Shown: positions 1 through 8,083 of the stretch, piece by piece | How the letters are laid out: each line of letters starts with the position of its first letter | Numbering within the stretch: the stretch's first letter is position 1 | Notes under the pieces: generated by a model | What the model was told of the DNA's origin: nothing | Database searches by the model: none | Seen by the model: the letters and a program-made list of their open reading frames with translations, nothing else | Assembly: GCA_034189165.1 (NCBI GenBank) | Contig: JAXHVN010000048.1 | Span: 1-46,838 of the forward strand | Direction of reading: 5' to 3' | Length of the DNA stretch: 46,838 nt | From: JAASSS01 sp021767745 | Lineage (GTDB): Bacteria > Pseudomonadota > Gammaproteobacteria > UBA5335 | Made by a program: the position numbers and the translations under genes

Positions 1-1075
1 CGCCGCGCCCGTTGTCCCCGATGACCTCATCGAAGATCCGCGAGGTTTCCGGATAGCGCGGAATGTGGCCGTGCGCGCCGACCTCGACGTAGCCGCTGAA
101 GTTCGCCAGCCCCTGCAGGCGGGTGAGTGAAGCGACCGCGCCTTGATGATCGTCCGGAAAGTTCTCGCCGTCCGAGGCGTAGAAGAAGTAGATGTTGTAG
201 CTGGCCGGATCGTAGCGCTCGTCGAGGATCTCCAGCGCCTTGTCGAAGCAGGTGGAGGCCACGGTGCCGCCCTGGCCGCTGACCTGGAAAAATTCCTCCT
301 CCGAGAACTCCCAGGCTTCCACCGTGTGGGCGATGAAGGCGGTGTCCAGCCGCGGATAGCGCCGCCGCACGCCCTGCAGGGCCCAGAAGAAGAAGCTCTT
401 GGCCAGCACGCGCTCGCGCTCGCCCATGGAACTCGAGGCATCCAGGCCGAACAGCACCACCGCCCGGCTTTCCGGCTGCGGGCGTCGGCGCAGCTGGCGG
501 TAGCGCAGATCCTCATCGATGAAGGCGGGCTGCCCCTCGGTCACCGCACGGCGCTTCACGGCCTCCTTCAGCGTGCGTCGCCGGTCGAGCCGGGCCCGGG
601 CGCCGCGCTTGTTCCAGCCCTCCCGCTGCCATTGATCGTCCTCGATCTCGCTGCTGTGGCGCGGCTGCAGATCCGGCAGGGCGAGTTCTTCCCAGAGCCA
701 GTCGATGATCTCGTCGAGCTTCATCTCCAGCACGAAGTCGAAGCCGCCGTTGCCGCTGCCGCCCGCCCCGGCGCCTTCTTCCCCCTCACCCTGCTGGGGC
801 TGGGCGGGTTTGAGCACATCGCCGGGTTTGACATTGCTGCCCTGGCCGACGCCGCTCTGCTCGCTCTCACGGGCGAGCCTGAAGCGATAGTGCTCCAGAA
901 AGCGCACCGGCATGCGAACCCGCCGTTCGCCGTCCGCGGTGATGACGTCCGCCTCGGCGATCAGGCGCGGCAGGTTCTCCCGAACCGAGGCCCGGATCTT
1001 CTGGTTGTGCCGCAGCCAGTCGCGCGCGCCGCGCGAGAACAGGCCGTACCAGCGATCTTCATGATGATCGTGCAT
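1..1075 (-). CDS. YhbH/YeaH-family protein (DUF444, VWA-like), C-terminus cut by window edge
   Basis: The frame is open from an ATG at 1075 to the window edge, giving about 358 residues without the C-terminus. The N-terminal region (NLPRLIAE, then an RVRMPVRFLEHYRFR segment) and the glycine-rich linker resemble Bacillus YhbH more than E. coli YeaH. A VWA-type core follows, with a MIDAS-like DASSSMG, then SFFFWALQG and GGTVAST. Families of this kind are encoded beside PrkA kinase and, often, SpoVR; they are linked to stationary-phase, stress or sporulation physiology, with molecular role unknown. The gene starts 54 bp downstream of the prkA stop on the same strand, so one operon is likely, and SpoVR may lie beyond the left edge. 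The start is uncertain because no strong Shine-Dalgarno sequence precedes it. Confidence 0.88.
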   Translation of the reverse strand, partial: MHDHHEDRWYGLFSRGARDWLRHNQKIRASVRENLPRLIAEADVITADGERRVRMPVRFLEHYRFRLARESEQSGVGQGSNVKPGDVLKPAQPQQGEGEEGAGAGGSGNGGFDFVLEMKLDEIIDWLWEELALPDLQPRHSSEIEDDQWQREGWNKRGARARLDRRRTLKEAVKRRAVTEGQPAFIDEDLRYRQLRRRPQPESRAVVLFGLDASSSMGERERVLAKSFFFWALQGVRRRYPRLDTAFIAHTVEAWEFSEEEFFQVSGQGGTVASTCFDKALEILDERYDPASYNIYFFYASDGENFPDDHQGAVASLTRLQGLANFSGYVEVGAHGHIPRYPETSRIFDEVIGDNGRG

Positions 1076-1129
1076 GGCTGCGTATGCCGTTGCTGGTGAT
1101 CGTGCCGACGGCCTCGCGGCCGGCGGTGC

Positions 1130-3070
1130 CTACTCCTGCGAGAGCAGGGTCGTCACATAGTTGAGCGCCTCCTCGGCGCTGTAGTCGTCATAGCCGTACT
1201 CTTCGACGAGGCGCTGCTGCACGGTGCTGATCTTTCTGCGGGCCTCTTCGTCCGGCCGGGCGGTGGAGCTGACCAGGCGCAGCACGTCGCGCCGTTCCTC
1301 GAACAGGTACTGCTCGATGGCCTCGTGCAGCCGGGCGTGGTTGTCCAGCGTGAAGTGTTCCCCCTGCTTGAAGGACACCATCGCCTTGCGCACGACCTCC
1401 TGGCGAAACGACTCCTTGCCCGAGTCGGAGATGCGGATCTTCTCCTCCACCTGACGCAGGAAGCGCTCGTCCGGCTTGCGCTGCTCGCCCGTGACCGGAT
1501 CGGCCACCTCGCGCTGATCGAGCGACGCCTCGACCTCGTCGAGGTACTTGTCCAGCAGGCTCTGGGCCTCGTCCTCGAACGAGGCGAACAGGGCCTTGTG
1601 GACGTCCTGCTTGACCCAGCGGTTGTAGAAGTCCTTGCGGGCGAGCACCAGGAAGTCGATCCACTGCCGCTTCTGCTTGGGATCCATGCGTGCGTCAGAC
1701 TCGATCGCGTCCTTCAGCGCCAGCAGGACCTCCATGCTGGTGAGGCTGCGGACGCGGTTGCGCACGATCGCGTTCGACAGCGCGTTGATGACGAAGCGCG
1801 GACTGATGCCGCCAAGGCCCTCGTCCGGCGCCTCCTGATGGACCCGCTCGGCATCCTGCACACCGATGCCCTCGACATCCTCGCCGGCATACAGCCGCGC
1901 CTTTTGCGTCGGATCGAGTTTCTCGCTCTCCGCCAGGCGGGTCATCACCGCGAACACGGCGGCCACCTCGAGCGCGTGCGGGTCCAGGTGTACATCGTGG
2001 AAGGCGCTGGCGTGAGCGATCAGCTTCTCGTAGATCTGCGCTTCGTCGTGCAAAGACAGCGTGTAGGGCACCTGCACGATCACCATGCGATCGAGCAGCG
2101 CCTCGTTTTCCTTCTCCTGCAGGAACTTGCGGAATTCGGCCAGGTTGGTGTGCGCCAGGATCGTCTCGTCCAGGTAGATCAGCGGGAAGCGCGAGACCTT
2201 GACGTTCTGTTCCTGGGTCAGCGTCAGCAGCAGGTAGAGAAACTCCCGCTTCACCTTGAGGATCTCGATCATCTCCAGCACGCCGCGGCTGGCCGCGTAC
2301 ACCGCGCCGGACCACGACCATGCCCGCGGGTCACCTTCATCGCCGTACTCGGCCACCTTTGACAGGTCCACCGAACCCACCAGGTCGGCGATGTCGGCGG
2401 TGGTCGGGTCGTGCGGCGCGTAGGTGCCGATCCCCATGCGGTCGGCCTCGGCGAGGAAGATTCGCTCGACCGGGTACTGCATGAAGTCGCCGTCGTATTC
2501 CTCCTCCAGCCGGGCACGTACGAAGGGGGAGACCTCGCCGCGGATGGAGATGCCGTAGCGCTCGCGAAACTGCGCGCGCAGGCTGTGCGGGATCAGGTGC
2601 AGGGGATTGCCGTGGATGGGGTCGCCTTCCAGGCCATAGAGCGCACCGGCGTCGGTATGGCTGTACTCCTCAAGGCCGCGCTTGAGCATGATCACCATGC
2701 TCGACTTGCCGCCGGAGGGGGGGCCGAGCAGTAGCAGCAGGCGCCGACCGACCTCGGTGCCGGCGCTGGCGGCCTTGAAGTAGTCGACCACGCGTCCCAG
2801 CGCCTTGTCGACGCCGTAGAGTTCCTGCGTGAACAGCCCGGTCGGCGGCGCATCCGGATCCTCATCGCCGGTCAGCTCGCGGTGCTTCCAGCGCAGCATG
2901 TCCCAGATGTACTGGTGGCTGTTGCGCGCGACCTCGTAGGGCGCGCGGGGCAGCACGTCGTTCAGGAACTCACGCAGCGTGCCCCGCCAGCGGGTGGCAT
3001 GGTGCTGACGGGTGTACGCCTCGAGCGAGGCGATCAGATCCGCCGCGTGGTTACGGCTGCTCTCCGACAT
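1130..3070 (-). CDS. prkA: PrkA-family serine protein kinase
   Basis: This 646-residue protein matches the usual PrkA length. The N-terminal AAA-like domain carries a P-loop, GPPSGGKSS, at about residues 116-124. The C-terminal half has the all-helical PrkA domain with LVLARKDFYNRWVKQDV. PrkA proteins are described as serine kinases or AAA proteins acting in stress, nitrogen starvation or sporulation. The ATG is preceded by AGGAGG at good spacing. The gene heads a leftward unit with the yhbH-like gene. The upstream 287 bp contain a possible promoter and otherwise no gene. Confidence 0.95.
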   Translation of the reverse strand: MSESSRNHAADLIASLEAYTRQHHATRWRGTLREFLNDVLPRAPYEVARNSHQYIWDMLRWKHRELTGDEDPDAPPTGLFTQELYGVDKALGRVVDYFKAASAGTEVGRRLLLLLGPPSGGKSSMVIMLKRGLEEYSHTDAGALYGLEGDPIHGNPLHLIPHSLRAQFRERYGISIRGEVSPFVRARLEEEYDGDFMQYPVERIFLAEADRMGIGTYAPHDPTTADIADLVGSVDLSKVAEYGDEGDPRAWSWSGAVYAASRGVLEMIEILKVKREFLYLLLTLTQEQNVKVSRFPLIYLDETILAHTNLAEFRKFLQEKENEALLDRMVIVQVPYTLSLHDEAQIYEKLIAHASAFHDVHLDPHALEVAAVFAVMTRLAESEKLDPTQKARLYAGEDVEGIGVQDAERVHQEAPDEGLGGISPRFVINALSNAIVRNRVRSLTSMEVLLALKDAIESDARMDPKQKRQWIDFLVLARKDFYNRWVKQDVHKALFASFEDEAQSLLDKYLDEVEASLDQREVADPVTGEQRKPDERFLRQVEEKIRISDSGKESFRQEVVRKAMVSFKQGEHFTLDNHARLHEAIEQYLFEERRDVLRLVSSTARPDEEARRKISTVQQRLVEEYGYDDYSAEEALNYVTTLLSQE

Positions 3071-3357
3071 GCTTGCCTCCTCCCGTCGCCGCGCGACGGT
3101 TTGTCGTCGTCTTCAATATGAGCGCGTGCCCCGCTCCGGTGCAACCCCCGGGATCGCGACGCCAAGATATTGAATTCCCATGGGCGACGGCGGTCTTCAT
3201 CGGTTCGGCGGTCGGCTGAGAGCCTCGCTTTCGGTGCGTTGGCCAGTGCCCGGAACGCGCTTCGTCAGCGGGATATGCAGGTTTCCTGCCAGCGCCGCCG
3301 GGCGGTGACGGACGGCCGATCCTCGGGTGCCGGCACGGCAGTTGCTTGGCTAGTGCC
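3071..3357. other. Divergent intergenic region between prkA and the diguanylate cyclase
   Basis: I find no convincing gene here. On the minus strand, TTGCAC (3139-3144) lies 18 bp from CATATT (3115-3120), a weak candidate promoter for prkA. An 8-bp inverted repeat, TTCAATAT at 3112-3119 and ATATTGAA at 3167-3174, brackets this candidate. The AT-rich words stand out against the GC-rich surroundings and could be a regulator site, but no family is recognised. Confidence 0.35.
3115..3144 (-). promoter_or_regulatory. Possible prkA promoter
   Basis: Seen: TTGCAC, an 18-bp spacer, then CATATT on the minus strand, about 45 bp upstream of the prkA ATG. The -35 match is poor, so this is only a candidate; stress sigma factors could use a different element here. 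Confidence 0.25.
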
Positions 3358-4638
3358 ATGTCGCACGCTTCTCGTCCGCCACCGGAGCCTTCGCCTGATG
3401 CGTCAGCGGTGCGGGCGACCGCGCTGGCGCAGGGGGCAAGGCGGCGGCGTACGGCGCGTCAGGCCATCCTCAGCGCCGCCGGCATCTGGCTGCTCCTTGG
3501 CGGGCTGTTCGGAATTCTGGCGGGTGCCGGCCTGACGACCATCGGGTTGCCGGCGCTGCTGCTCACGGCGTCTGCCGGGGTCGCGCTGGCGGTTCTGCAG
3601 TGGCTGTCCCTGCCACTGCTGGCCCGCCGCGGCAGTGCCGAGGTCTGGAAGCTGATGCGTACCACGGTGCCGTGGTCCCACGCCCTGGTCGGCATGGCCC
3701 TGATCTGGCTCGACCATCTGAGCCTTGCCAGTCTCTACGGCATCACGGCGGGCCTGCCGGCGCTGCTGGCCTACTACGGGCTGAGCAACGGCTTCGGCAG
3801 CACCTTGCTGTTCGGCGTATCGATCATGGGTGTGATCGAGCTCCTGCGGCGCCTGGCCGCACCCGAATACCTGCAGCCGGCGTATCCCGCCTTCGTCCTG
3901 CTCTGGCTCGCCAGCGTGGCGACGATGGCGATCGTCAACGGTCGCGCCCTGGCGCAGAAGCGCCAGATCCTGCAGCTGTACCGTCAGCAGCGCGAGCAGA
4001 ACGCCCTGATCCGCGAAAAGAACAGCGTGCTCGATCGCCAGGGCTGGGAGCTGATCGCGATGAATCAGCGGTTGCAGCAGATCTCGCTGGTGGATGGTCT
4101 GACGGAGCTGGCCAACCGGCGTCACTTCGACGAGGTGCTGCTGCGGGAGTGGAGCCGGGCAGTGCGAGGCTGGCGGCGTGGCAGTCATGGCGACAGGTCG
4201 CCGACCCTTGTCCTGCTAATGCTGGATATTGACCAATTCAAGCATTACAACGACCGTTTTGGTCATCAGGCGGGTGATCTGTGCCTGCAGACGGTGGCGG
4301 CCGCGATCGGCGGCAGCCTGCAGCGTCGAACCGATCTGGCCGCTCGCTACGGTGGCGAGGAGTTCGCTGTATTGCTGCCGGATTCCGGGCTGGCAGGGGC
4401 GCAGCGAGTTGCTATGGAGATCCTGGCCAGCGTCCGGGTGGCGACCCGCCGCAACGTCCAGCTGCCCGAGCCGGTGACCGTCAGCATCGGCATCACTCGC
4501 TGCCTGGGACCGCAGGACAGCCGCCAGGCCCTGATCGAGCGTGCGGACCGGGCGCTCTATGCGGCCAAGGCCGCGGGCCGCAATCGTCTGCAGCTCGCGC
4601 CGGAGCCCACGCCCGCGATTGCCAGCGGCAAGTCCTGA
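3358..4638 (+). CDS. Membrane-anchored GGDEF diguanylate cyclase
   Basis: The protein has 426 residues from the ATG at 3358; a TTG four codons upstream is possible but less likely. About five to six hydrophobic segments occupy residues 35-195, followed by a coiled-coil linker (QLYRQQREQNALIREKN) and a GGDEF domain. The active-site signature is GGEEF at 332-336. An allosteric I-site RxxD (R323 to D326) sits exactly five residues before it, so feedback inhibition by c-di-GMP is expected. DGLTELANRRHFDE and DIDQFKHYND are also typical. It therefore should make c-di-GMP from GTP in response to a membrane or periplasmic cue that I cannot identify. The gene stands alone and converges with the small membrane protein to its right. 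Confidence 0.93.
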   Translation: MSHASRPPPEPSPDASAVRATALAQGARRRRTARQAILSAAGIWLLLGGLFGILAGAGLTTIGLPALLLTASAGVALAVLQWLSLPLLARRGSAEVWKLMRTTVPWSHALVGMALIWLDHLSLASLYGITAGLPALLAYYGLSNGFGSTLLFGVSIMGVIELLRRLAAPEYLQPAYPAFVLLWLASVATMAIVNGRALAQKRQILQLYRQQREQNALIREKNSVLDRQGWELIAMNQRLQQISLVDGLTELANRRHFDEVLLREWSRAVRGWRRGSHGDRSPTLVLLMLDIDQFKHYNDRFGHQAGDLCLQTVAAAIGGSLQRRTDLAARYGGEEFAVLLPDSGLAGAQRVAMEILASVRVATRRNVQLPEPVTVSIGITRCLGPQDSRQALIERADRALYAAKAAGRNRLQLAPEPTPAIASGKS

Positions 4639-4651
4639 GCCTACTGCCTGA

Positions 4652-4682
4652 GCCGTTCGCTCCCTGCACAGGAGCGAACGGC
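4652..4682. terminator. Bidirectional hairpin between convergent genes
   Basis: A perfect 12-bp stem (GCCGTTCGCTCC at 4652-4663 pairing with 4671-4682) encloses a 7-nt loop. It sits between the ends of two convergent genes. There is no long T-tract on either side, so efficiency is uncertain. Confidence 0.7.
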
Positions 4683-4690
4683 CGCGCATA

Positions 4691-5029
4691 TCAGCCGATG
4701 ACGTCGATCAGCAGCAGGATCAGGCCGAGCGTGGCGATGCCCCCGTGCATCATCACCATCGCCTTCGGCCGGGGCTTGTTGCGATAGAGCACGCCGAACA
4801 GCAGCGCACCGCCGGCAAAGCCTGCCGCCAGCACGATGAAGGCGATCCAGCCGAGTGTCGTGCCCGCCTGCAGCAACGCGATCAGCAGCATGATCAAGGC
4901 CAGGGCGGCGCCGGCACCGTGCATCGGCCCCCAACTGGCGGGGTAGGGCGTGCCGGCGGAGATCCGCGAGCCCATCAGGCTGCCGAAGCCGGCGACGCCC
5001 AGCAATAATACAACCGCAAGTATCTTCAT
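4691..5029 (-). CDS. Small four-helix hypothetical membrane protein
   Basis: This is a 112-residue protein with start chosen at MKILAVVLLLG, because AGGAGGAGCAG precedes that ATG; a longer frame extends upstream but lacks such a signal. Four hydrophobic segments cover nearly the whole length, with a short GTPYPASWGPMHGAG loop and a basic RNKPRPKAM loop before the last helix. I do not recognise a family. It is monocistronic, convergent with the diguanylate cyclase, and no functional partner is evident. Confidence 0.75.
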   Translation of the reverse strand: MKILAVVLLLGVAGFGSLMGSRISAGTPYPASWGPMHGAGAALALIMLLIALLQAGTTLGWIAFIVLAAGFAGGALLFGVLYRNKPRPKAMVMMHGGIATLGLILLLIDVIG

Positions 5030-5105
5030 CTGCTCCTCCTGAGCGAAAGGTCTGGTCAGCGATTGTCGCTGTGCCGACTGTAGCCCGCTGGCGAGAGGTC
5101 GGCAC

Positions 5106-5141
5106 AAAAAACGGCCGCTAACCGTGAGGCGAGCGACCGTT
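5106..5141 (-). terminator. Rho-independent terminator of the lipoprotein gene
   Basis: On the minus strand a 10-bp stem, AACGGTCGCT with AGCGGCCGTT (one G-U pair), is followed directly by six T residues (5111-5106). It lies 27 bp past the lipoprotein stop codon. Confidence 0.8.
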
Positions 5142-5168
5142 CCTGCACCGGGGTGGTTGAGCTGGAGG

Positions 5169-5534
5169 CTAGTCGAGTTCCTGCTTCATCTCGTCATAGC
5201 CTTCTCGCACGTTGTCACCGGCCTTCTCTGCGGCGTCCTTGGCGCGCTCGCCAGCGTCGTTGAGCGAGTCGCGCGCATTGCCAGCGGCCTCGCCGATGCG
5301 ATCACCGGCCTCATCAAGCGCCTCTCCGGCCTCCTCGCCGAGTTCCTCGCTCTCACTCTGGAATGGCTCCTGCATGGAATCGACGGCATCCTCGCCCGAA
5401 TCCTGCATCTGGTCCTTGGTCTCTTCCCAGTTTTCCTGGAGTGACTCGTTCTCGTTGTCATCACCGCCGCCGCAGCCGACCAGCAGCCCGGTTCCGGCAA
5501 ACAACGCGATAAGCGAAAGCTGCTTGATGTTCAT
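5169..5534 (-). CDS. Small acidic helical lipoprotein
   Basis: The protein has 121 residues. The N-terminus MNIKQLSLIALFAGTGLLVGC ends in a lipobox (LVGC, Cys21), so export and lipidation by Lgt are expected. The mature part is very acidic and is a long amphipathic helix with repeating motifs of the AGDR/AGNARDS/AGERAKDAAEKAGD kind, spaced about 11 residues apart. This resembles apolipoprotein- or LEA-like repeats and stress-associated YtxH/CsbD-type proteins, though no specific family is assigned. It probably associates with membranes or the cell wall. Its own terminator follows, and the gene appears monocistronic. Confidence 0.8.
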   Translation of the reverse strand: MNIKQLSLIALFAGTGLLVGCGGGDDNENESLQENWEETKDQMQDSGEDAVDSMQEPFQSESEELGEEAGEALDEAGDRIGEAAGNARDSLNDAGERAKDAAEKAGDNVREGYDEMKQELD

Positions 5535-5655
5535 CCCTACTCAGACTCCTTGTCTAATCGAAGTTGAATCGAATCGGCCGACTCGCCAGCGGCAGTTTCC
5601 GAACTGGCTCTTGCGCCGACAATAAGTTTAGAGCATGACCATGGCGAATGGTTCC

Positions 5656-6930
5656 TCAGAAGCGCACGCCGCCGCGCAATCCGGCAACGTATTCCTCATC
5701 GCCCGCGCCGGCCGCCAGGTCGAGTTGCACTGGCCCGGCCGCCAGCCCCAGTCCCACCGTGCCGATCGTCTCGCTGGTCTGGTTATCGGCCAGATTGGTG
5801 CGGGCGCCGGCGCGCAGCCAGACCCCCGGTACGGCCCGTACCTCGCCGCCGACCGATACGTACTGGGTCGGGGAATCCAGCGTGCCGAGCGGATCGTTCT
5901 CCAGTACGTCGACATCGGCCGTGAGCGTCCAGGTGAGCTGCTCGTAGGCGATGCCGGCGCGCAGCTGCGGCTGCAGTTCGATCTCGTTGCCGCGCACCGT
6001 ATCGTAGGTGCGGCTCGCCAGGTTCTTCGCCACCAGGCCAGCCCGCCAGGCACCGCCGAAACGACCGGCAAGGCCGACATCGACGTTCATGTCGTCGAAG
6101 TCCTTGTTCCCCTCGTCGATGTCGAGGTCGGCATCGGCCACCGTCTGGCGGTAGTCGAAGGTCTCCACCCGTTGGTACTTCGGCGTCACGCCGATGGCCC
6201 AACTCGGGGCAGGCGCAAACGCGAAAGAGACGCCGGCCTCCAAGAGGCTGGCGCCCCGCCACTCAATGCTGGATTGCAGCGCCTCTTCCGGCGGCAGCAG
6301 CGGCACGCCGCCCAGCCGCACACTGGCCTGGGCGGCGTCGAGGTAGACCCGGTCGGCCTCGGCGAAACGGGCCTCGGCCGTGGCATAGAGCTGACCGCTC
6401 GTGAATACGCCGACGCCGAAGCGTTCGCCGGGCACGCCGACGGCCAGGCCGGCGAAGGCATCAACGGTGCCGCGATCTTCGTCGATGTCCTCGAGATTGC
6501 GCTCCAGACGTTGAATCTCCCGCAGCGTCGCCTCCCGCTCCAGCGACTGATTCAGGCGCCGGAACCCGGTCAGCAGGTCGAACAGGGTCGCCGACTGCCG
6601 GAGTTGCTCGAATTCGGCTTCCGCCGCCTGGTAGCGATCATCGAGACGGTTGATGAGCTCGTCGATCTCATCGACTTCATCTCGTGCCTTGCCCTTGTCG
6701 GACACGCGGGCCGTGATGGTCGGCGTGTGCAGGTCGAAGTCCCGCGCCGGCGCGCTGGCGGCGAGCAGGGCCGGGTTGAAGAAGGGGGCACTGGCTGGTG
6801 TGGCGGCGGCGACGCCGGCACCTCCCATCGCCAGGATGCGGGGGTCGAAGGTTTCGAAGGGCTGCGCCCAGAGGGGCGAACCGCCCGCGGCAAGGCAGGT
6901 GATAACGGCGAAGCGTAGGGGCCGATCCAT
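5656..6930 (-). CDS. TraF-like outer-membrane beta-barrel protein (TraF_2/FadL-like type)
   Basis: The 424-residue protein starts with a Sec signal peptide ending ...GGSPLWAQ. Next come the segment FDPRILAMGGAGVAAATPASAPFFNPALLA, typical of FadL-related barrels, then a coiled-coil insertion (about 80-150, rich in E/R/Q/L) and repeated alternating beta strands to a C-terminal GGVRF. This architecture fits proteins named conjugal transfer protein TraF (PF13729), which are chromosomal outer-membrane proteins and not proven conjugation components. No tra genes are nearby, so a transport or envelope role is likelier than conjugation. The ATG at 6930 gives the intact signal peptide. Confidence 0.8.
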   Translation of the reverse strand: MDRPLRFAVITCLAAGGSPLWAQPFETFDPRILAMGGAGVAAATPASAPFFNPALLAASAPARDFDLHTPTITARVSDKGKARDEVDEIDELINRLDDRYQAAEAEFEQLRQSATLFDLLTGFRRLNQSLEREATLREIQRLERNLEDIDEDRGTVDAFAGLAVGVPGERFGVGVFTSGQLYATAEARFAEADRVYLDAAQASVRLGGVPLLPPEEALQSSIEWRGASLLEAGVSFAFAPAPSWAIGVTPKYQRVETFDYRQTVADADLDIDEGNKDFDDMNVDVGLAGRFGGAWRAGLVAKNLASRTYDTVRGNEIELQPQLRAGIAYEQLTWTLTADVDVLENDPLGTLDSPTQYVSVGGEVRAVPGVWLRAGARTNLADNQTSETIGTVGLGLAAGPVQLDLAAGAGDEEYVAGLRGGVRF

Positions 6931-6999
6931 CGGAAACTCTGCAGACGACGCGAGCGGCCGAGTCTGCCGTGTGCGGTCGATCCCGTCCAGCCTGCCGCG

Positions 7000-7470
7000 T
7001 TACTCGCCGCTAGGCTTCTCCGGCGGCCGGGATTCCCTGTCCGGCGCGGGCTCGCGCCCCTCCCAATGCCGGAAGCGGTCGAGTTCGCCGCGCAGGCGCT
7101 GGATGACGAACATCAGCACGGTCGCATCATCCAGCAGGCCGAGGCCGCTGATGAAGTCCGGCATGGCATCGATCGGCGTGACGAAGTACAGCAGCCCACC
7201 GGCAATCAGCAGCAGGCTCTGCCAGGGGATCGAACGGTACTGGCCACTGATGTAGCGCTGCAGCAGCCGGATCATGGTGAGCAGATCCTCCCAGATCCGG
7301 CCCAGCGGCCCGTCATCGTCGACCTGCTCGGTCTTCTCGCGTGCCTCGTTCACCAGCGCCTGCGCGCGCTGCGGGTCCTGCAGATAGCCGGCCGCGCGCG
7401 ACCGCTGCTGCGCCAGGGCCTTTTCCGTACGCGCACCCTCGGCATCGCGCCTCTTGATCCAGTCGAACAT
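7000..7470 (-). CDS. YkvA-family protein (DUF1232)
   Basis: This 156-residue protein has a charged N-terminal half, then the DUF1232 core SIPWQSLLLIAGGLLYF-VTPIDAMPDFISGLGLLDDATV, followed by a charged C-terminal tail. The VTPIDxMPDFI-G-LDD signature is diagnostic for YkvA-like small membrane proteins. Function is unknown. It is divergent from the DUF1269 gene, with about 97 bp between the starts. Confidence 0.88.
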   Translation of the reverse strand: MFDWIKRRDAEGARTEKALAQQRSRAAGYLQDPQRAQALVNEAREKTEQVDDDGPLGRIWEDLLTMIRLLQRYISGQYRSIPWQSLLLIAGGLLYFVTPIDAMPDFISGLGLLDDATVLMFVIQRLRGELDRFRHWEGREPAPDRESRPPEKPSGE

Positions 7471-7567
7471 GCGTTTCCCGGTCGCTCGCGAATCCTCAGC
7501 CTATCTTGCGGTCATAGTAGCCAGCCACAAGTGGCAGGCAGATCCGGTAACGGCCGGGAGGAAGGTC

Positions 7568-8083
7568 ATGAGCAACGAATTCATCTACGTGGTCGCCGAC
7601 GATCACACGCAGGCGGTCCGCGTCGTCGAGACGCTGCGCGGGGTGGGGCTGGGCGATGAGGCCATCCACGCCGTCGCCAGCGATCGCCAGCAGCTGGCCG
7701 ATCTGCCGGAAGCCGACCTGACGGCGAAGTCCGACGTGGTGCCGGCCATGGAGCGTGGCCTGGCTGCCGGCGGTGTCGCCGGGCTGCTGGCTGGGTTGGC
7801 CGCAGTCACCTTCCCCCCGGCCGGGCTGGCCCTGGGTGGCGGCGCCGTGCTGATCACCGGGCTGGCCGGCGCGGGCGTCGGCGCGTTCTTCGCCTCGTTG
7901 ATCGGCGTGAGCGTGACCAACACCGAGCTGCAGGCCTATCAGGAGGCGCTCGATGCCGGCAAGATCCTGATCCTCGCCGAACTCGATGCCGACCGTGCCG
8001 GCGCCGTGGAGGCCGAAGTCCGCAGCGAGGTGCCGGGGGTGGAAGTCACTCGCCGGACCTCAGGCTCGCATCTGACGCCCTAG
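7568..8083 (+). CDS. DUF1269-family membrane protein
   Basis: The protein has 171 residues from the ATG at 7568, which follows GGGAGGAAGG. An N-terminal alpha/beta part (FIYVVADDHTQAVRVVETLR) is followed by a glycine-rich double hydrophobic hairpin (about 60-110, GLAAGGVAGLLAGLAAVTFPPAGLALGGGA) and a C-terminal beta/alpha part. This order fits DUF1269 proteins, whose function is unknown. The 3' end overlaps the convergent esterase gene by 38 bp. Confidence 0.83.
   Translation: MSNEFIYVVADDHTQAVRVVETLRGVGLGDEAIHAVASDRQQLADLPEADLTAKSDVVPAMERGLAAGGVAGLLAGLAAVTFPPAGLALGGGAVLITGLAGAGVGAFFASLIGVSVTNTELQAYQEALDAGKILILAELDADRAGAVEAEVRSEVPGVEVTRRTSGSHLTP

Noticed and set aside
143..1099. Rightward open frame over the YhbH-like gene
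   Set aside because: The leftward frame encodes a recognisable YhbH/DUF444 protein with a MIDAS-like motif; the rightward frame has no known motif.
5656..6930. Conjugation locus
   Set aside because: TraF-like barrel proteins are common chromosomal proteins; no other transfer gene is near.
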